The notes beneath the pieces are model-generated. The model ran no database searches. It saw only the letters and a list, made by a program, of their open reading frames with translations, and was not told where the DNA came from. Shown here in pieces: positions 32,132 through 43,063 of a DNA stretch of 64,000 nt (positions are counted from its first letter, which is position 1; every line of letters begins with the position of its first letter). Source of the DNA: Corynespora cassiicola (Eukaryota > Ascomycota > Dothideomycetes > Pleosporales > Corynesporascaceae); the NCBI GenBank assembly GCA_022059125.1, contig JAEUWY010000004.1, positions 930,001 through 994,000 of the forward strand, read 5' to 3'. Made by a program: the position numbers and the translations under genes.

Positions 32132-33208
32132 ATGCAGGGCTTCAACATGGGCCGGTACTACCCGCCCGACGCCTCGAACCCCCCCCAGTTCAACGCCTCT
32201 CACCACCCTCTCGGCTCCCGCGCGCGCAAGTCCTCCCAGGGCATCCTGACCGTGCGCTTCGAGCTGCCCTTCGCCGTGTGGTGCGCCACCTGCGCGCCCG
32301 CCGCGCTCGTGGGCCAAGGCGTGCGCTTCAACGCCGAGAAGAAGAAGGTCGGCAACTACTACTCGACGCCGATATGGAGTTTCCGCATGAAGCACAGCGC
32401 GTGCGGCGCGTGGTGGGAGATTCGGACCGACCCGCAGAATAGCAGGTATGTGGTTGTGGAGGGGGCGAGGGAGCGGGATTATGGGGAGGTGAGGGCGGGG
32501 GAGGGGGAGATGGCCTTTTTGAGTGAGGGGGAGAGGGAGAGGAGGAGGGAGGATGCGTTTGCGGCGTTGGAGGGGAGGGTGGAGGACAAGGGGAATGAGA
32601 AGAAGAGCAGGGAGCGGGTGGAGGAGTTGTATGAGATGAGTGAGGTTTGGAGAGATGCGGATGAGAGGAATGCGAAGTTGAGGCGCGAGTTCCGCGCCAA
32701 GAGACGGGTGTGGAAAGAGGAGGACAAGTACAGAGAAGGTCTACAGGACAAGTTCAGCCTGGGGTTGGACATTGTCGATGAAGTGGACAGCGACGGCGTG
32801 CGCGCAAAACTCGTCGAGTTTGGAGGTACGCAGGGTGTTGATCGCAAGGTCGAGGAGGCGGCGAGGAAGCCGCTGTTTGCCGACCAGCAACGGGGAAAAG
32901 CGAGTTCGAGTTCGAACGGATCGTCAAGACCGGGAAAGCTAAGGTCGGAAATCCGCGCCGAGAAGAGCAGGCAGACGCTGCAGAAAACTCTCCTGGGGAA
33001 CACGCGGGCGGTTGTGGATCCGTTCCTATCGAATAGCGCAACCTCTACGCCCAAGTTTAACCCGGTCATCATCAAGCGCAAGAGGGACGCAGATACGGTG
33101 GCAGAGAGCAAGCCCGCTGAAAAAACCGAACGTCAGCTTGAAGCTTCAAAGGAAGAGCCTCCTGCGAAAAAGCCTGCTCTGGCTCTTGTGGATTACGATT
33201 CCGACTAA
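32132..33208 (+). CDS. saf4: Splicing factor Saf4/CCDC130 (CWC16 family)
   Basis: A single-exon 358 aa protein. The N-terminus MQGFNMGRYYPPDASN and the zinc-binding domain (about 40-110) are diagnostic: VWCATC, GVRFNAEKKKVGNYYSTPI and WSFRMKHSACGAWWEIRTDPQN, then YVVVEGARERDYG. The second metal pair reads H-x2-C (KHSAC) where Yju2 has C-x2-C, in line with the Saf4/CCDC130 branch rather than Yju2. A charged coiled-coil middle and a lysine-rich tail ending ALVDYDSD follow. Members join the spliceosome around the first catalytic step. The N-terminal third uses C-ending codons heavily whereas 32450-32680 switches to purine-rich GAG/GGG codons, an odd local composition shift. Confidence 0.93.
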   Translation: MQGFNMGRYYPPDASNPPQFNASHHPLGSRARKSSQGILTVRFELPFAVWCATCAPAALVGQGVRFNAEKKKVGNYYSTPIWSFRMKHSACGAWWEIRTDPQNSRYVVVEGARERDYGEVRAGEGEMAFLSEGERERRREDAFAALEGRVEDKGNEKKSRERVEELYEMSEVWRDADERNAKLRREFRAKRRVWKEEDKYREGLQDKFSLGLDIVDEVDSDGVRAKLVEFGGTQGVDRKVEEAARKPLFADQQRGKASSSSNGSSRPGKLRSEIRAEKSRQTLQKTLLGNTRAVVDPFLSNSATSTPKFNPVIIKRKRDADTVAESKPAEKTERQLEASKEEPPAKKPALALVDYDSD

Positions 33209-33406
33209 AATCCCGAGGAACCCACATTTTCAATCTCATCATTCCATATATTTCATGATACCCCAAGGAGCAAGATTCTGCTCCTCGCATAGATACCCGC
33301 AAGCACCCGCCCTGCTGCCTCTGCGCAATAGAAACTCCTATATTGCTATGCTTTCTCCGCGAAAATGCAATTTGCCGTTCCGTTCCATATGTGTAACACC
33401 CGCGAC

Positions 33407-34955
33407 TTAGTACTCCAACGAATCCTCAAACAACTTTGTCAACTGCTCCCTCTCCGCATCCAGATTCTGCATCTCCAAGCTCGGAGCCAACATGAGAACT
33501 CTCGCCTGCGGAATCGTGCCCTCAACCAACTGGTCCATATGCTCCCTCCCGAATCCCAGCGCCTTCAACCCCCTCGGCTGATCCCCCAACTTGATCAAAA
33601 ACTCGGCCAACGCCTCACCCAAGACCTCACCCGCAGACTCCTTCTTCACGTTGGAAATATCCACGCCGAACGCCTCGGCAGCCGCGAGATGGCGCTCAGG
33701 ATTCGACGCGCCGGTGAAGCGGAACACTGCCGGCGCCGTGACCGCAACCGATACGCCGTGCGGAATAATGTCGTTCTCGACCTCGTACCCGGCATGCTTA
33801 TACCCCGGGTTCTGTCCCGAGATGGGATAGCTCATGCCGTGGCACAGATGCACGCCCGCGTTTCCAAAGCCGACGCCTGCGAGGGTGGCGGCGAGGAGCA
33901 TCTGCGACTGCGCCTCGTGGTCCTCGGGGTCCTTCACGGCGCGCGGGAGATACTTTACCGTATCGCGCAGCGCCTTGAGGGAGAAGATGTCCGAGATGGG
34001 GTTCGCGCCCTGGTAGGCGGGGCGGTTGATGGGGTTCGTGGGCCGGGGCGTGCGCTCGTGGTAGGGAATCGCGGTCCACGACTCGAGCGAGTGGCAGAGC
34101 ACGTCCAGGCCCGAGGAGGCGTGGACGGCTGAGGGCATGGTGCGCGTGTTGAGAGGGTCGACAATGCCCAGCGTGGGCTTGAGGTTGCGGTGCGCGATGC
34201 CGGTCTTCGCGCGCTTGGAGACGAGGTCGAAGATTGCGGTTCCCGTCGTTTCGGAGCCGGTTCCTGCCGTGGTGGGGACGGCGATGAGGGGGAAAAGTTT
34301 GGAGGGGATGGGGAGGCCTTTGCCCAGGGGGGCGTTGACGAAGTCGAGGAATTCGGCCTCTGGGGTGGGATTGTGTTAGTTCCGTCTTATAGTATATCGG
34401 ATGGAAGGAGAGTGGATGGGGGAGCATACGGGGAAATGTTGTGTAGAGGTTCATCAACTTGGCCGTGTCAATCACACTGCCTCCGCCGACGGCCAGAAAT
34501 GCATCGGGACCGTATTTCTTGCTGGCCTCAATTGCCGTCTTGATGCTCGAGTCCTTGGGCTCCACCCTCACGCCGTCAAACACCTCAAACGGCACGCCTT
34601 CCCTTGTCAGCCCCTCGACAACCTGCTTCATGGCGTCCAGCTTGCGCACGTTGCCGTCCGTGACCACCATGACCTTCTTTGCGCCCATGTTCTTAAAGTC
34701 CATGCCGACTTCCTTTGTGCAGCCGGGGCCGAATCGTATCGACGACGCTGCCATCTCGAATGCGTACTCCTTCTGCTGTGACGTGTCGATGGGCGTGGCC
34801 ATGCGGCGAGCTTGCGACAGTGTGGGGCCATGGTGGTGGTGGTGCGAGGGATTGGAATGGCAGGGGCAGGACGGCGGATGGGTGAATTGGACGGTACGGA
34901 GGAGATTGAGGGCGCGCGCTGCGCGTGTTGGTGCTATGCGTATCGCGTGGGACAT
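33407..34955 (-). CDS. Iron-containing alcohol dehydrogenase, hydroxyacid-oxoacid transhydrogenase type
   Basis: Two exons (34955..34430, 34359..33407) with a 70 nt intron give 492 aa. The N-terminus is Arg/Ser-rich with a His run (SHHHHHG) and looks like a mitochondrial presequence ahead of MATPIDTSQQKEYAFEMAASS. The group III dehydrogenase fold is plain: GGGSVIDTAK (nucleotide binding), TTAGTGSETTGTAIFD, and metal ligands in SSGLDVLCHSLESW and GVHLCHGMSYPISG. This set matches ADHFE1-like hydroxyacid-oxoacid transhydrogenase, which couples 4-hydroxybutyrate oxidation to 2-oxoglutarate reduction. Short-chain alcohol oxidation is an alternative. Convergent with saf4, the stop codons being about 200 bp apart. 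Confidence 0.92.
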
Positions 34956-35831
34956 GTTGGATTCGAAGCCTGCCTTGTATCCGTCTCTTGGTCTGGGAGT
35001 CTGGGGAGTGGGGTAACTAAGCTTCCGGGAGCTCTATGTGCTACTTCTACGTGGTTTGGGGGGGTAATTGGGGTGGTGAAGAGGTAAAGGAAGGGCGAGC
35101 GGTGTGGAGGACGGGAGGAGAGGGCGTGGGATATGGCGTGCGTGGAGGGAGGAAGCTCTAAGCTCCAAGAGAGTGCGGAGAAGAGCGAGGTGGAGCTCGA
35201 GAGCTGCATCCGAGGTTGACAGGGGTGGCGTGCAGCCGCCATCGGGAGGTGGCTGGCAGACTGCCCCGCGTACTTGCTGGCACGATGCCCTTGCTCACCA
35301 TTGCTTTTCGGAGACAAGGGCGCGTGATCAATAAACTCTAAGGTGGATGTGGACTGCTTGCAATATCTCAATGCTCTCTTCAGAGCCACTGACGTGATGA
35401 ATACAATTTGATCGAGTACCACCTCCACCGGAGAGATTACCTGGCCCATCTCTTCAGAAACGCGCCAGACGCTCTGGCGAATGCCAACGGCCATGCATTA
35501 TCGACCCCAGATGCATCAGCATCTCACTAAGCGAGATACATCTACTGGAGATCCCCACATCATCCCGGCACCTACAGATCTGGTATCTCCGAAACTTGGA
35601 GTAGCTCCAAACCACCCTCCGGTCCGAGACCTACTCCAATCTCCACATGGCGAGCGAGCACATCTACGTAACCCTGTTTGTATTCGGACTTCGATGGCAT
35701 GATTATTAAAACTATGTAGATAATTACACTTGAATATACAATAGCCTAATGTACTAGATACAATTTGGTATCCACAACCGATGACGTCTTACGTCATGGA
35801 GATTTGCGGCGCGAGCCAGCAACTCGTCTGC
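34956..35831. other. Intergenic with inverted repeat
   Basis: Promoter of the dehydrogenase and trailer of the ABC transporter. A perfect 9 bp inverted repeat, TTGGAGTAG (35596-35604) and CTACTCCAA (35631-35639), is followed by AT-rich sequence at 35700-35770. No gene recognised. Confidence 0.5.
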
Positions 35832-37968
35832 TCAAGTCTTCCTCAGCCACAACGTCAACCATCCCAACAGCCGATATCCCAGGATGATGATCAGCATGTA
35901 CCCCACATATTTCCCCGTGTTCCCCGTGTCATACCCGTAGCTACTCAACACAGCCCTGCCATCAATCTTGCACTGGTCCGCCAACTCGCTCACATACATG
36001 CAACTGCACGTATCGCCCGTCCTGTCGCAATCATACGTCCTCTTCCCAAACTCATTCACCATCATGCCCCGGAACACGTACGCCTGATAGTCGATGTAGT
36101 GAAACACGTACCGCCAAAACACGTTCAGCGTCTCGGGCTGCACCATGAACCCATTGACCGACATCCACAGCCCATTTGCAAACGCCGTCGCCGCAAGCGC
36201 AACCACAAAGATGGGGATGATGGACGACAGCAGCACGACGAGCGACTCGGCAGCCAGCAGGTCGAGAAACAGCCACATGACCCACGTCCAGAAACCCTGG
36301 GCCGAGGCGCGGAACCCGCCCAGCCAGTACGAGATGACGCTGAACAGGATGGTGATGAGAAATAGGTAGGGGATGCCGATGATGAAGTTTGCGACGAGGA
36401 AGGACGTCGGGCCGTACAGGCCGTTGAGGCGTTCTTTGACGAAGAGTTGGCGGTCCTCGAGGTAGGCGGGAATGTAGGCGACGGCCATGAAGGACATGAA
36501 GGCGCCGCCGAAGAAGATGGCGTTGGTGAAGGCGTTGATGTTGGATTGGTGTGCATCGAGGCGGAGCCAGACTGTGCCCATCATGATAGCGAGGCCCATG
36601 TACATGACGATGCGGATGCCGTAGGCCACGACATCGCGGTAGCTCTTGATGAAAGAGCGATGGATGAGGGTGAGGGGGATGAGCAAGGGATTTGCTGATC
36701 CAGTGGTGGTCGACAGGCTGGTTGAAGATGAGGCCGATGTCAATTGCTGTATGGTGCTTAACACGCCGGCGGCCAGGGTAGAGTTTGACCAAGCGTTGTG
36801 AAGCGCGCCGAGCTGCTGTGTAGCCTTGGACTGGTTGCGCGTGAAGTCGGTGTTTACAAGCTGGATGATGAACTCGGCAGGGTTCATGTAGAGGGGCATG
36901 CTGTAGCCAAGACCCTCAAAGTAGTCTTTGATGCCGTTGATGGCCCCGTTGTATACTGTCTTTCCCCGCGATAGCAGCAGAAGCTTGTCGAAGAGTTCGA
37001 AGGTGGTCGTAGACGGTTGATGGATAGAGGCAAGTACGAGAATCTACCTCAGTCAGCAAGGACATGAAATAATGGGTTTAGACTGGAAGAGCCCCTAGCT
37101 GAATGGAACCCCTGATTGACAGCGAATGAAACTCACCTTGTGTTGCTTTGCAATGTCCCTCACAAAGTTCATTACCTCAAAGCTTGCCGAAGAGTCGAGA
37201 CCCGAAGTAGGTTCGTCAAGGAACAAGACCTTTGGGCTTGTGATCAATTGGCTGGCAACACTAACACGGCGTTTTTGTCCACCCGAAACACCCTTTCGGA
37301 TTGGTGTACCTATCAGAGTGTCGGCCTGACCATGTAGACCAAACGCCGCGATCAAAGCTTCGATTCGTGCAATTCGCTGCGACTTGTTGATGGTACTGTT
37401 GCGGTGGTCAGACATGCTAGACAGGGGTTCACGATAAGCGTGCTGACCTGGGAAGTGAGAGCTGAGCAGCAAAGTACAGCGTCTCACGAACAGTAAGCGA
37501 TCCCACTAAAGCATCGTCCTGCTCGACGTAAGAGCTGAGCTTACGGAAGGTACTCAAGGTCGTTGGAGTGCCATTCAAGTAAAGTGATCGCTGGACGGAT
37601 GAGCCGGGAGTTGCTTCACGATGTGCAAGGACGTTCAAGAGTGTCGTCTTTCCAGAGCCACTTTTATCTATCAGAAAAATTCGAAAACTTCTTCCTTTTC
37701 CTACCTTGGTCCCATCAAAGCCATTATTTCGCCTACTCTCATTAGATGTGTAGATAGACAGGGGCTTGAATAACCCACCGGCTTGTACGACCCCATCTAC
37801 ATTTGATAGAATGTCGACGGGATTTTTGGTGTGGCGATCTTTGACAGTCACTGTCACATTTTCCCAGCTAAAACTATGGACAGTGTCGTTTGTCAAGTGT
37901 GCGTAGCTGGACCCTGCATCCTTCTCAACATCGAGAGAAGCAGACACCGAATGCATGGTGTCATCCAT
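35832..37968 (-). CDS. ABCG-type half-transporter
   Basis: Five exons (37968..37779, 37732..37705, 37660..37448, 37416..37137, 37043..35832) join in phase to 640 aa. The second exon is only 28 nt; it and the next together build the Walker A, EIMALMGPSGSGKTTLLNVLAHR (two parts around residue 70-85). Further ABC motifs are Q-loop YVEQDDALVGSLTVRET, signature VSGGQKRRVSVA, Walker B KVLFLDEPTSGLDS and H-loop ASIHQPS. The C-terminal half is an ABC-2 domain with six hydrophobic segments, e.g. GIRIVMYMGLAIMMGTVWL and FLVANFIIGIPYLFLITILF. One NBD plus one membrane domain in that order defines an ABCG half-transporter that must dimerise. Met at 37968 is preferred to an upstream in-frame ATG at 38205, whose extra sequence is not transporter-like. 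Substrate unknown. Confidence 0.93.
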
Positions 37969-38523
37969 AATGGTCTTGGAATGTCGAACGCAACAAGAAA
38001 GTATTGGAGTGAAAGTTATAAGACATCTCGAGCGCGACAAAGGCTTATTTGAATTCCCAACCCGGAGTAGCTGGCCATCGCTGTTCGTAAGTTCCTGATT
38101 AAATCGGGCTGTGCTTAAGAGACGGCGAATGGTCAGCCTGATCGGGGAGTTGGGCTCGATTTCCTTGATCCTTCCCGCAATGTGTGTACTAGTGATGAGT
38201 AGCACCCGGGGATTTAGCTAAAATATTCTAGTTTTAGAATGGAATTCCCGCTTGGGGCCAGTTGTATCCACTATCACGATTCATACACCAGCTGAGCAGA
38301 TGGCTCGCCGCGAGGTTATGCTGACTTCGGCGAGGATGACGGGGCAGAGCGCACAGACCTCGCCGACAAGTGACAGGGGTCTACGAAATGCAACCCTTTA
38401 TCTTTCACGGTGGATTTTTGAGCCGTCCATCAGAGCGGAATGTCCCAGGCTAGGATTAAAATTCCGGGTATATTTTCCCAAACTCTGGATATTATTGGCA
38501 GAGAAGATACTTCTGTTGCCCGA
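37969..38523. promoter_or_regulatory. ABCG promoter with TCGGCGAGG inverted repeats
   Basis: TCGGCGAGG (38327-38335) and its exact reverse complement CCTCGCCGA (38358-38366) lie 22 bp apart, about 360-400 bp upstream of the transporter start. A third related element, CTCGCCGCGAG, lies at about 38304-38314. CGG-containing inverted pairs are typical targets of fungal Zn2Cys6 regulators, which often control transporters. The region also contains the 3' flank of the AlkB gene. Confidence 0.45.
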
Positions 38524-39776
38524 CTATTCCCACATTTGTCGCACATTGAGGTTGATCCTCTTCCCTGACATCCACCCTCTCCATTCCTCGTATTCGCTGT
38601 CTCCCTCTTCTTTATTCTGACTACCGGGCCAATTTTGAAGATAGTCTGGGCAGGTTCCCGGGACGATCTGGGGCACACCGTGCCATGCGAAGCGTGACGT
38701 ACCACTCATATAGACGGCGCTTCCCGAGCGAAGCCGTAGAGTCAGGATCTTCTCCGGATTGTCCGAATGACCATCAGCTGCTGGTTCCGATGCAGATGTG
38801 CCAATGATGAAGATGGCATCGCAGCCAATGCTCATACTAATCAAACCTGTACCGCTTGTCTCGGCGACGTCCCGGTGGACACTTAGGGTGTCGCCGGGTG
38901 AATAGAGATTTACAATTGCAGCTTCCGCCTTTGTTGCGGGGAAGATGCCTTCTAGGAGCTGCTTGATGTCAGGAGGAAACGTGGGAGGCGCGGAATCCGG
39001 ATAGCGTTTCTCGGTCCAGTCATACTGGCCTCCGAGAGTCGTCCAGCGGATCTTCTTATTCAGGAGTTGCGCTATGGACAGTGGGCGATGGACCGACGGA
39101 TCAAGCGGAGAGGCCAAGGTCTCGGAGGAAGTGGGGGGGTAAGAAAAAAAAGAAGCTTGACCTTGAGGATAAGAAACGTTGTAATGTGTGTGAATGTTTG
39201 TTAGGTGTGATGGGTCTGAGAGGTCTCGATGAAGGAGACGGGAGAGAAGTAGGACTTGGACCTCAGGGGGCAGCAAATCAGGAACAATGTGCAGGCCTAC
39301 CTTTCGTCAGATACTGGAGTGGCAGGTTTGCAACGTAGCCGACTTGATGGGCAGTGATTACAATGCGCCAAAGGATAAAGTGAACGAAAATATGTTGAGG
39401 TTGCGACTGACGTATATCGGAACCGGTGGCCAGGTAGTTTTTCAAAAGCACAAAAAGCCAAAAAAAAAATACGGCGCATCAATAAACATGAAATGAACAA
39501 TCCCTTACCAGGCATATCCCTATGCTCATAGGCAAGCGGCGGTGACGTAGGGCCTTCTGGCTCAACGTCGCCGGCAAAGGACCGAAATGAAGCAGTCACT
39601 GGCTCAAGGTCCAGTTCCTTAACAAGCACTTTTGCTTGCTGGGATGTAGATAGGGGCCGCGATAGATCCAGAATATCGGAATCTCGATCCAGATCATGCA
39701 GCTTCATCTTCTGGTACTTCTTATAGACATGGCGGATGCTGTCCGGGGGTCGCTGGTGCGGATCCAGAGACTGCAT
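38524..39776 (-). CDS. AlkB-type Fe(II)/2-oxoglutarate dioxygenase (ALKBH1-like)
   Basis: Two exons (39776..39509, 39296..38524) give 346 aa; the 212 nt intron is the longest in the window's minus-strand genes. The acceptor TAG before GCCTGCAC is the one that keeps phase, producing MPGLHIVPDLLPPEV. The dioxygenase core is complete: NLYSPGDTLSVHRDVAE (Fe ligands His and Asp), RFAWHGVPQI (distal His) and INLNVRQ (2-oxoglutarate Arg). TTLGGQYDWTEKRYPD is the nucleotide-recognition lid typical of ALKBH1-type proteins. These enzymes demethylate nucleic acid bases, including tRNA in ALKBH1; the substrate here is not determinable. Divergent from cdc2 (441 bp). Confidence 0.92.
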
Positions 39777-40217
39777 GATTTTCCAGCCGGATGTCAGCCT
39801 ATAGTGAGAGAGAGAGGCTCTCGCAGCGAATGTTGCCCTTCGGAAAGAGTATCGGGGCGGGTTTGAGGGCGAGAGATGTGAATGGGCTGATGCGGGACGA
39901 CGTGTGTGGGCGCTTCACCGCGAAGGGGCCCGTGACTAAGCTCGCGTTCGCTGTTCGGCGCCTTACCCGATTCGAGCTGTTTACCTCCGCGGTTTTCTGC
40001 ACAACACCGACTTGGCCGCTCCTTAACCCCCGCAGACACCACAACACGACGCAAATACTAACCCTCAGCCTGCAGCTCGCCCTCCTCCTTCCTCTTGGAG
40101 CCGAGTACATTTCCCGGCTTGCTCAATCTATCTTCTTTGCGCCTCGCCGCGTCAAACACGGCTGCACATTCCTGACCGCTTGCCCGCCGCAGCGCCCTGC
40201 CGCTCACTCTCATAGCC
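39777..40217. promoter_or_regulatory. Divergent AlkB-cdc2 promoter
   Basis: A 441 bp intergenic region separates two start codons on opposite strands. Pyrimidine-rich sequence precedes the cdc2 ATG. No TATA box was obvious; open frames crossing it are random. Confidence 0.55.
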
Positions 40218-41358
40218 ATGGAGAACTACCAGAAGATGGAGAAGGTCGGAGAGGGTAAGATGAGACTCACTCTAGTCTTCGAATGGGCGCGGGGGGCGCA
40301 ATTTTGCTCTATACCGCCATGCTAACCTTGGACCCAAGGAACGTACGGTGTGGTGTACAAGGCCCGCGATCTGACGACCAAGGACCACCGCATTGTTGCC
40401 CTGAAGAAGATTCGCCTTGAGGCCGAGGATGAGGGCGTGCCTTCCACCGCCATTCGTGAGATTTCGCTTCTCAAGGAAATGAACGATCCGAACATCGTTC
40501 GCTTGCTTAACATCGTCCACGCCGACGGCCACAAGCTCTACCTCGTATTCGAATACCTGGATCTGGATCTGAAGAAGTACATGGAGGCGCTTCCGGTCAG
40601 CCAGGGAGGTCGAGGCAAGCCGCTCCCTGAGGGCGTCGGAAAGGATCTTGCACACTTCGGCTTGGGCCCGGACATGGTTCGGAAGTTCATGAAACAGCTG
40701 TGCGAGGGAGTGCGGTACTGCCATGCTCACCGTGTTTTGCACCGTGATCTCAAACCTCAGAACTTGCTCATCGACAAGGACGCCAACCTGAAGCTGGCAG
40801 ATTTTGGTCTTGCGCGTGCCTTTGGTGTGCCTCTGCGAACCTACACCCACGAGGTATGGTAATCGCAGCATGGATCCGGGATGCTGGCTAATCAGACTAG
40901 GTTGTTACCCTCTGGTACCGTGCCCCTGAGATTCTTCTGGGTGGTCGTCAATACTCGACTGGTGTGGACATGTGGTCTGTTGGTTGCATTTTTGCCGAAA
41001 TGTGTACTCGCAAGCCCCTGTTCCCCGGTGATTCGGAGATCGACGAGATCTTCAAGATCTTCCGGTATGTGAATTTCTTGAAACCCCCGCATCCATGAGC
41101 CAGCTGACACTGCGAAGCATCCTGGGTACTCCCACCGAGCAGGAGTGGCCCGGCGTAACGTCCTTCCCCGACTTCAAGCCGTCGTTTCCCAAGTGGAACA
41201 GGACAGACATCGCCTCCACCGTCACCAACCTGGATGACTACGGACTCGATCTGCTCGACGCGCTTCTCGTCTACGACCCCGCCGGTCGCATCTCGGCCAA
41301 GCAGACGGTCATACACCCCTACCTCCAACCACTGAGTGGCACGAATGGTTTCCACTAA
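40218..41358 (+). CDS. cdc2: Cyclin-dependent kinase 1 (Cdc2/NimX)
   Basis: Four exons (40218..40254, 40339..40853, 40901..41064, 41118..41358) give 318 aa. Kinase landmarks in order: [22 protein letters not shown] (glycine loop with inhibitory Thr-Tyr), VALKKIRLE (catalytic Lys), cyclin-binding helix [34 protein letters not shown] and the T-loop threonine in [18 protein letters not shown] 15-20 residue insert ([19 protein letters not shown]) in the linker after the hinge is larger than in yeasts, as in many filamentous fungi. Intron 1 interrupts the glycine loop. It drives G1/S and G2/M transitions with B-type cyclins. Confidence 0.98.
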
Positions 41359-41766
41359 ACCCATGATATCCCCGGAGGATGCTACGACATAATGGAACTC
41401 GCCAAAAGCATGCAAGGCGTCGAAAGAAGCTCGGTATATTCTCGCACTAGTGTCTAAACCCACAAATTTCCTTTGTAATCGATGGAGGATGGCACTGGGC
41501 CTAAGCGGACAGTGGACGGCGTTTGGGATTTTCCTTTGACAGGCTTGCGTGCATCATGGGCATTTGGTTAAAGCATTGAACGGGAAATATGAAACTCTTT
41601 TTCTTGAATGACGATGCCGTCCGTCTTGGTGTTTGCCCAGGTGCAGGGATCTCGTCGGTCGGTGCGACGGGCCCCACTTCAGCCCTATGAACGAGGGGCA
41701 CTCCCCAGGTACCAGAAGGGCTCGGGCGATTGGAGCTGTCATGGGCACTTCCACTCCACACGCGCC
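41359..41766. other. Intergenic, no gene recognised
   Basis: 3' flank of cdc2 and promoter of the GH18-UBA gene. The frame of the next gene is open upstream to 41608 but its extra N-terminal sequence shows no conservation-like pattern. Confidence 0.55.
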
Positions 41767-43063
41767 ATGCCTCCAACGGCCCCCAAGCTCCTCCCGCCCG
41801 ACCAAGGCCCCCGGCTGATCGTGTATCATCAGACCATCCACGATGGAGCAGGAAATTACCACTCGCTTCTGCCATTGCTGACCAACAACACGGGCATCTC
41901 GCATGTCATAGTGGCGGCGATACACCTAAACGAGGGGCCGGGAAACATCACGCTCAACGACCACGCGCCAGACGACAAGCGGTTCCAGCAGCTATGGGGG
42001 GAAGTGAAGTGGGTTCAGGGCAGCGGGGTGAAGGTACTGGGAATGCTGGGCGGCGCGGCCAAGGGGAGCTACGAGCGATTGAGTGGGAGCAACGAGCAGG
42101 TATGGACAGCCCCAGAAGCCTCGAAAACAGCCCTCATCTCACGCGCTACAGTTTGAAGCATATTACAGGCCACTCCAGGCCATGGTAGCGCGCTACGGGC
42201 TCAACGGCCTCGACCTCGACGTCGAAGAGGTCACCTCCCTCCAGTCTATCACGCGTCTGATCTCGCGCCTTCGTGCAGACTTTGGCGCAGACTTTCTGAT
42301 CACCCTCGCGCCCGTGGCAACGGCACTCCTCCCAGACCCCAAGGTCCCGCCGCATCTCCGGCCGCCGCGCCCCGCCCTCACAGAGGCCAACAGCCCGCTG
42401 CCAAACCCGCTGCACCCCACGCTCCCGCACCTGAGCGGCTTCAGCTACCCGGAACTGGAATGCAGCGTGTTCGGGCGGGAGATTGCATGGTACAACACGC
42501 AATTCTACTGCGGATGGGGCGACGCGGGCTCGACGGCATGGTACGACGCCATCGTGTCGGCGGGGTGGAAGCCGTCCAAGGTGGTGCTGGGCGTGGTGAC
42601 CAACCCAGGCAACGGCGCCGGCCACGTGCCCGTCGACAAGCTGGGCGACGTGTGCGCGCGGCTGCGCGAAAAGTACCGGGACGTGGGCGGGGGGTTCGGC
42701 GGGGTCATGGGCTGGGAGTACTTCAACAGCGGCGACTGCGAGGGGGACCTCGTGCACATCACGGGGCTGGACATTGGCAACGACACGGTGCAGGCGGGGT
42801 GGGTGGGCGCGCTGGGACGCGTGCTCCGGACCCAGGACCCGCCGCGCCCGGAGGCGGGCAGGCCGCAGCTGGCCATCACGCCCGAGCAGGTGCGCCAGAT
42901 GGTGGGCGGGCTGTCCAGCGCGAGGGCGCCGTGGCCTGAGGAGAGCGTGGAGAGTCTCGTTGTGCTGGGCTTCTCGAGGCAGGAGGCGGTTGCAGCCCTC
43001 AATGCGACGGATGGCAACGTGGACATGGCAGCCGGCTTCTTGTTCGACCAGTATCCTGGATAG
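41767..43063 (+). CDS. GH18 chitinase-fold protein with C-terminal UBA domain
   Basis: Two exons (41767..42099, 42152..43063) over a 52 nt intron give 414 aa. The barrel begins RLIVYHQTIHDGAG and includes VKVLGMLGGAAKGSY and the catalytic signature LNGLDLDVE (about 130), which fits the GH18 pattern including the acid Glu. GVMGWEYFNSGD is the late barrel strand with the conserved Trp. After a short linker, residues about 370-412 form a UBA domain: ESLVVLGFSRQEAVAALNATDGNVDMAAGFLF. There is no signal peptide, so the enzyme should stay in the cytosol, unlike most fungal chitinases. The UBA suggests ubiquitin binding. The ATG at 41767 is selected because the fold starts about 15 residues later. 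Confidence 0.9.

Noticed and set aside
35781..36698. Plus-strand frames opposite the ABC transporter membrane domain
   Set aside because: Antisense shadows; the minus strand has a clear ABC-2 domain.
37969..38205. Upstream in-frame ATG of the ABC transporter at 38205
   Set aside because: The extra 79 residues are not transporter-like and include likely promoter/leader sequence; the Met at 37968 fits the family length.
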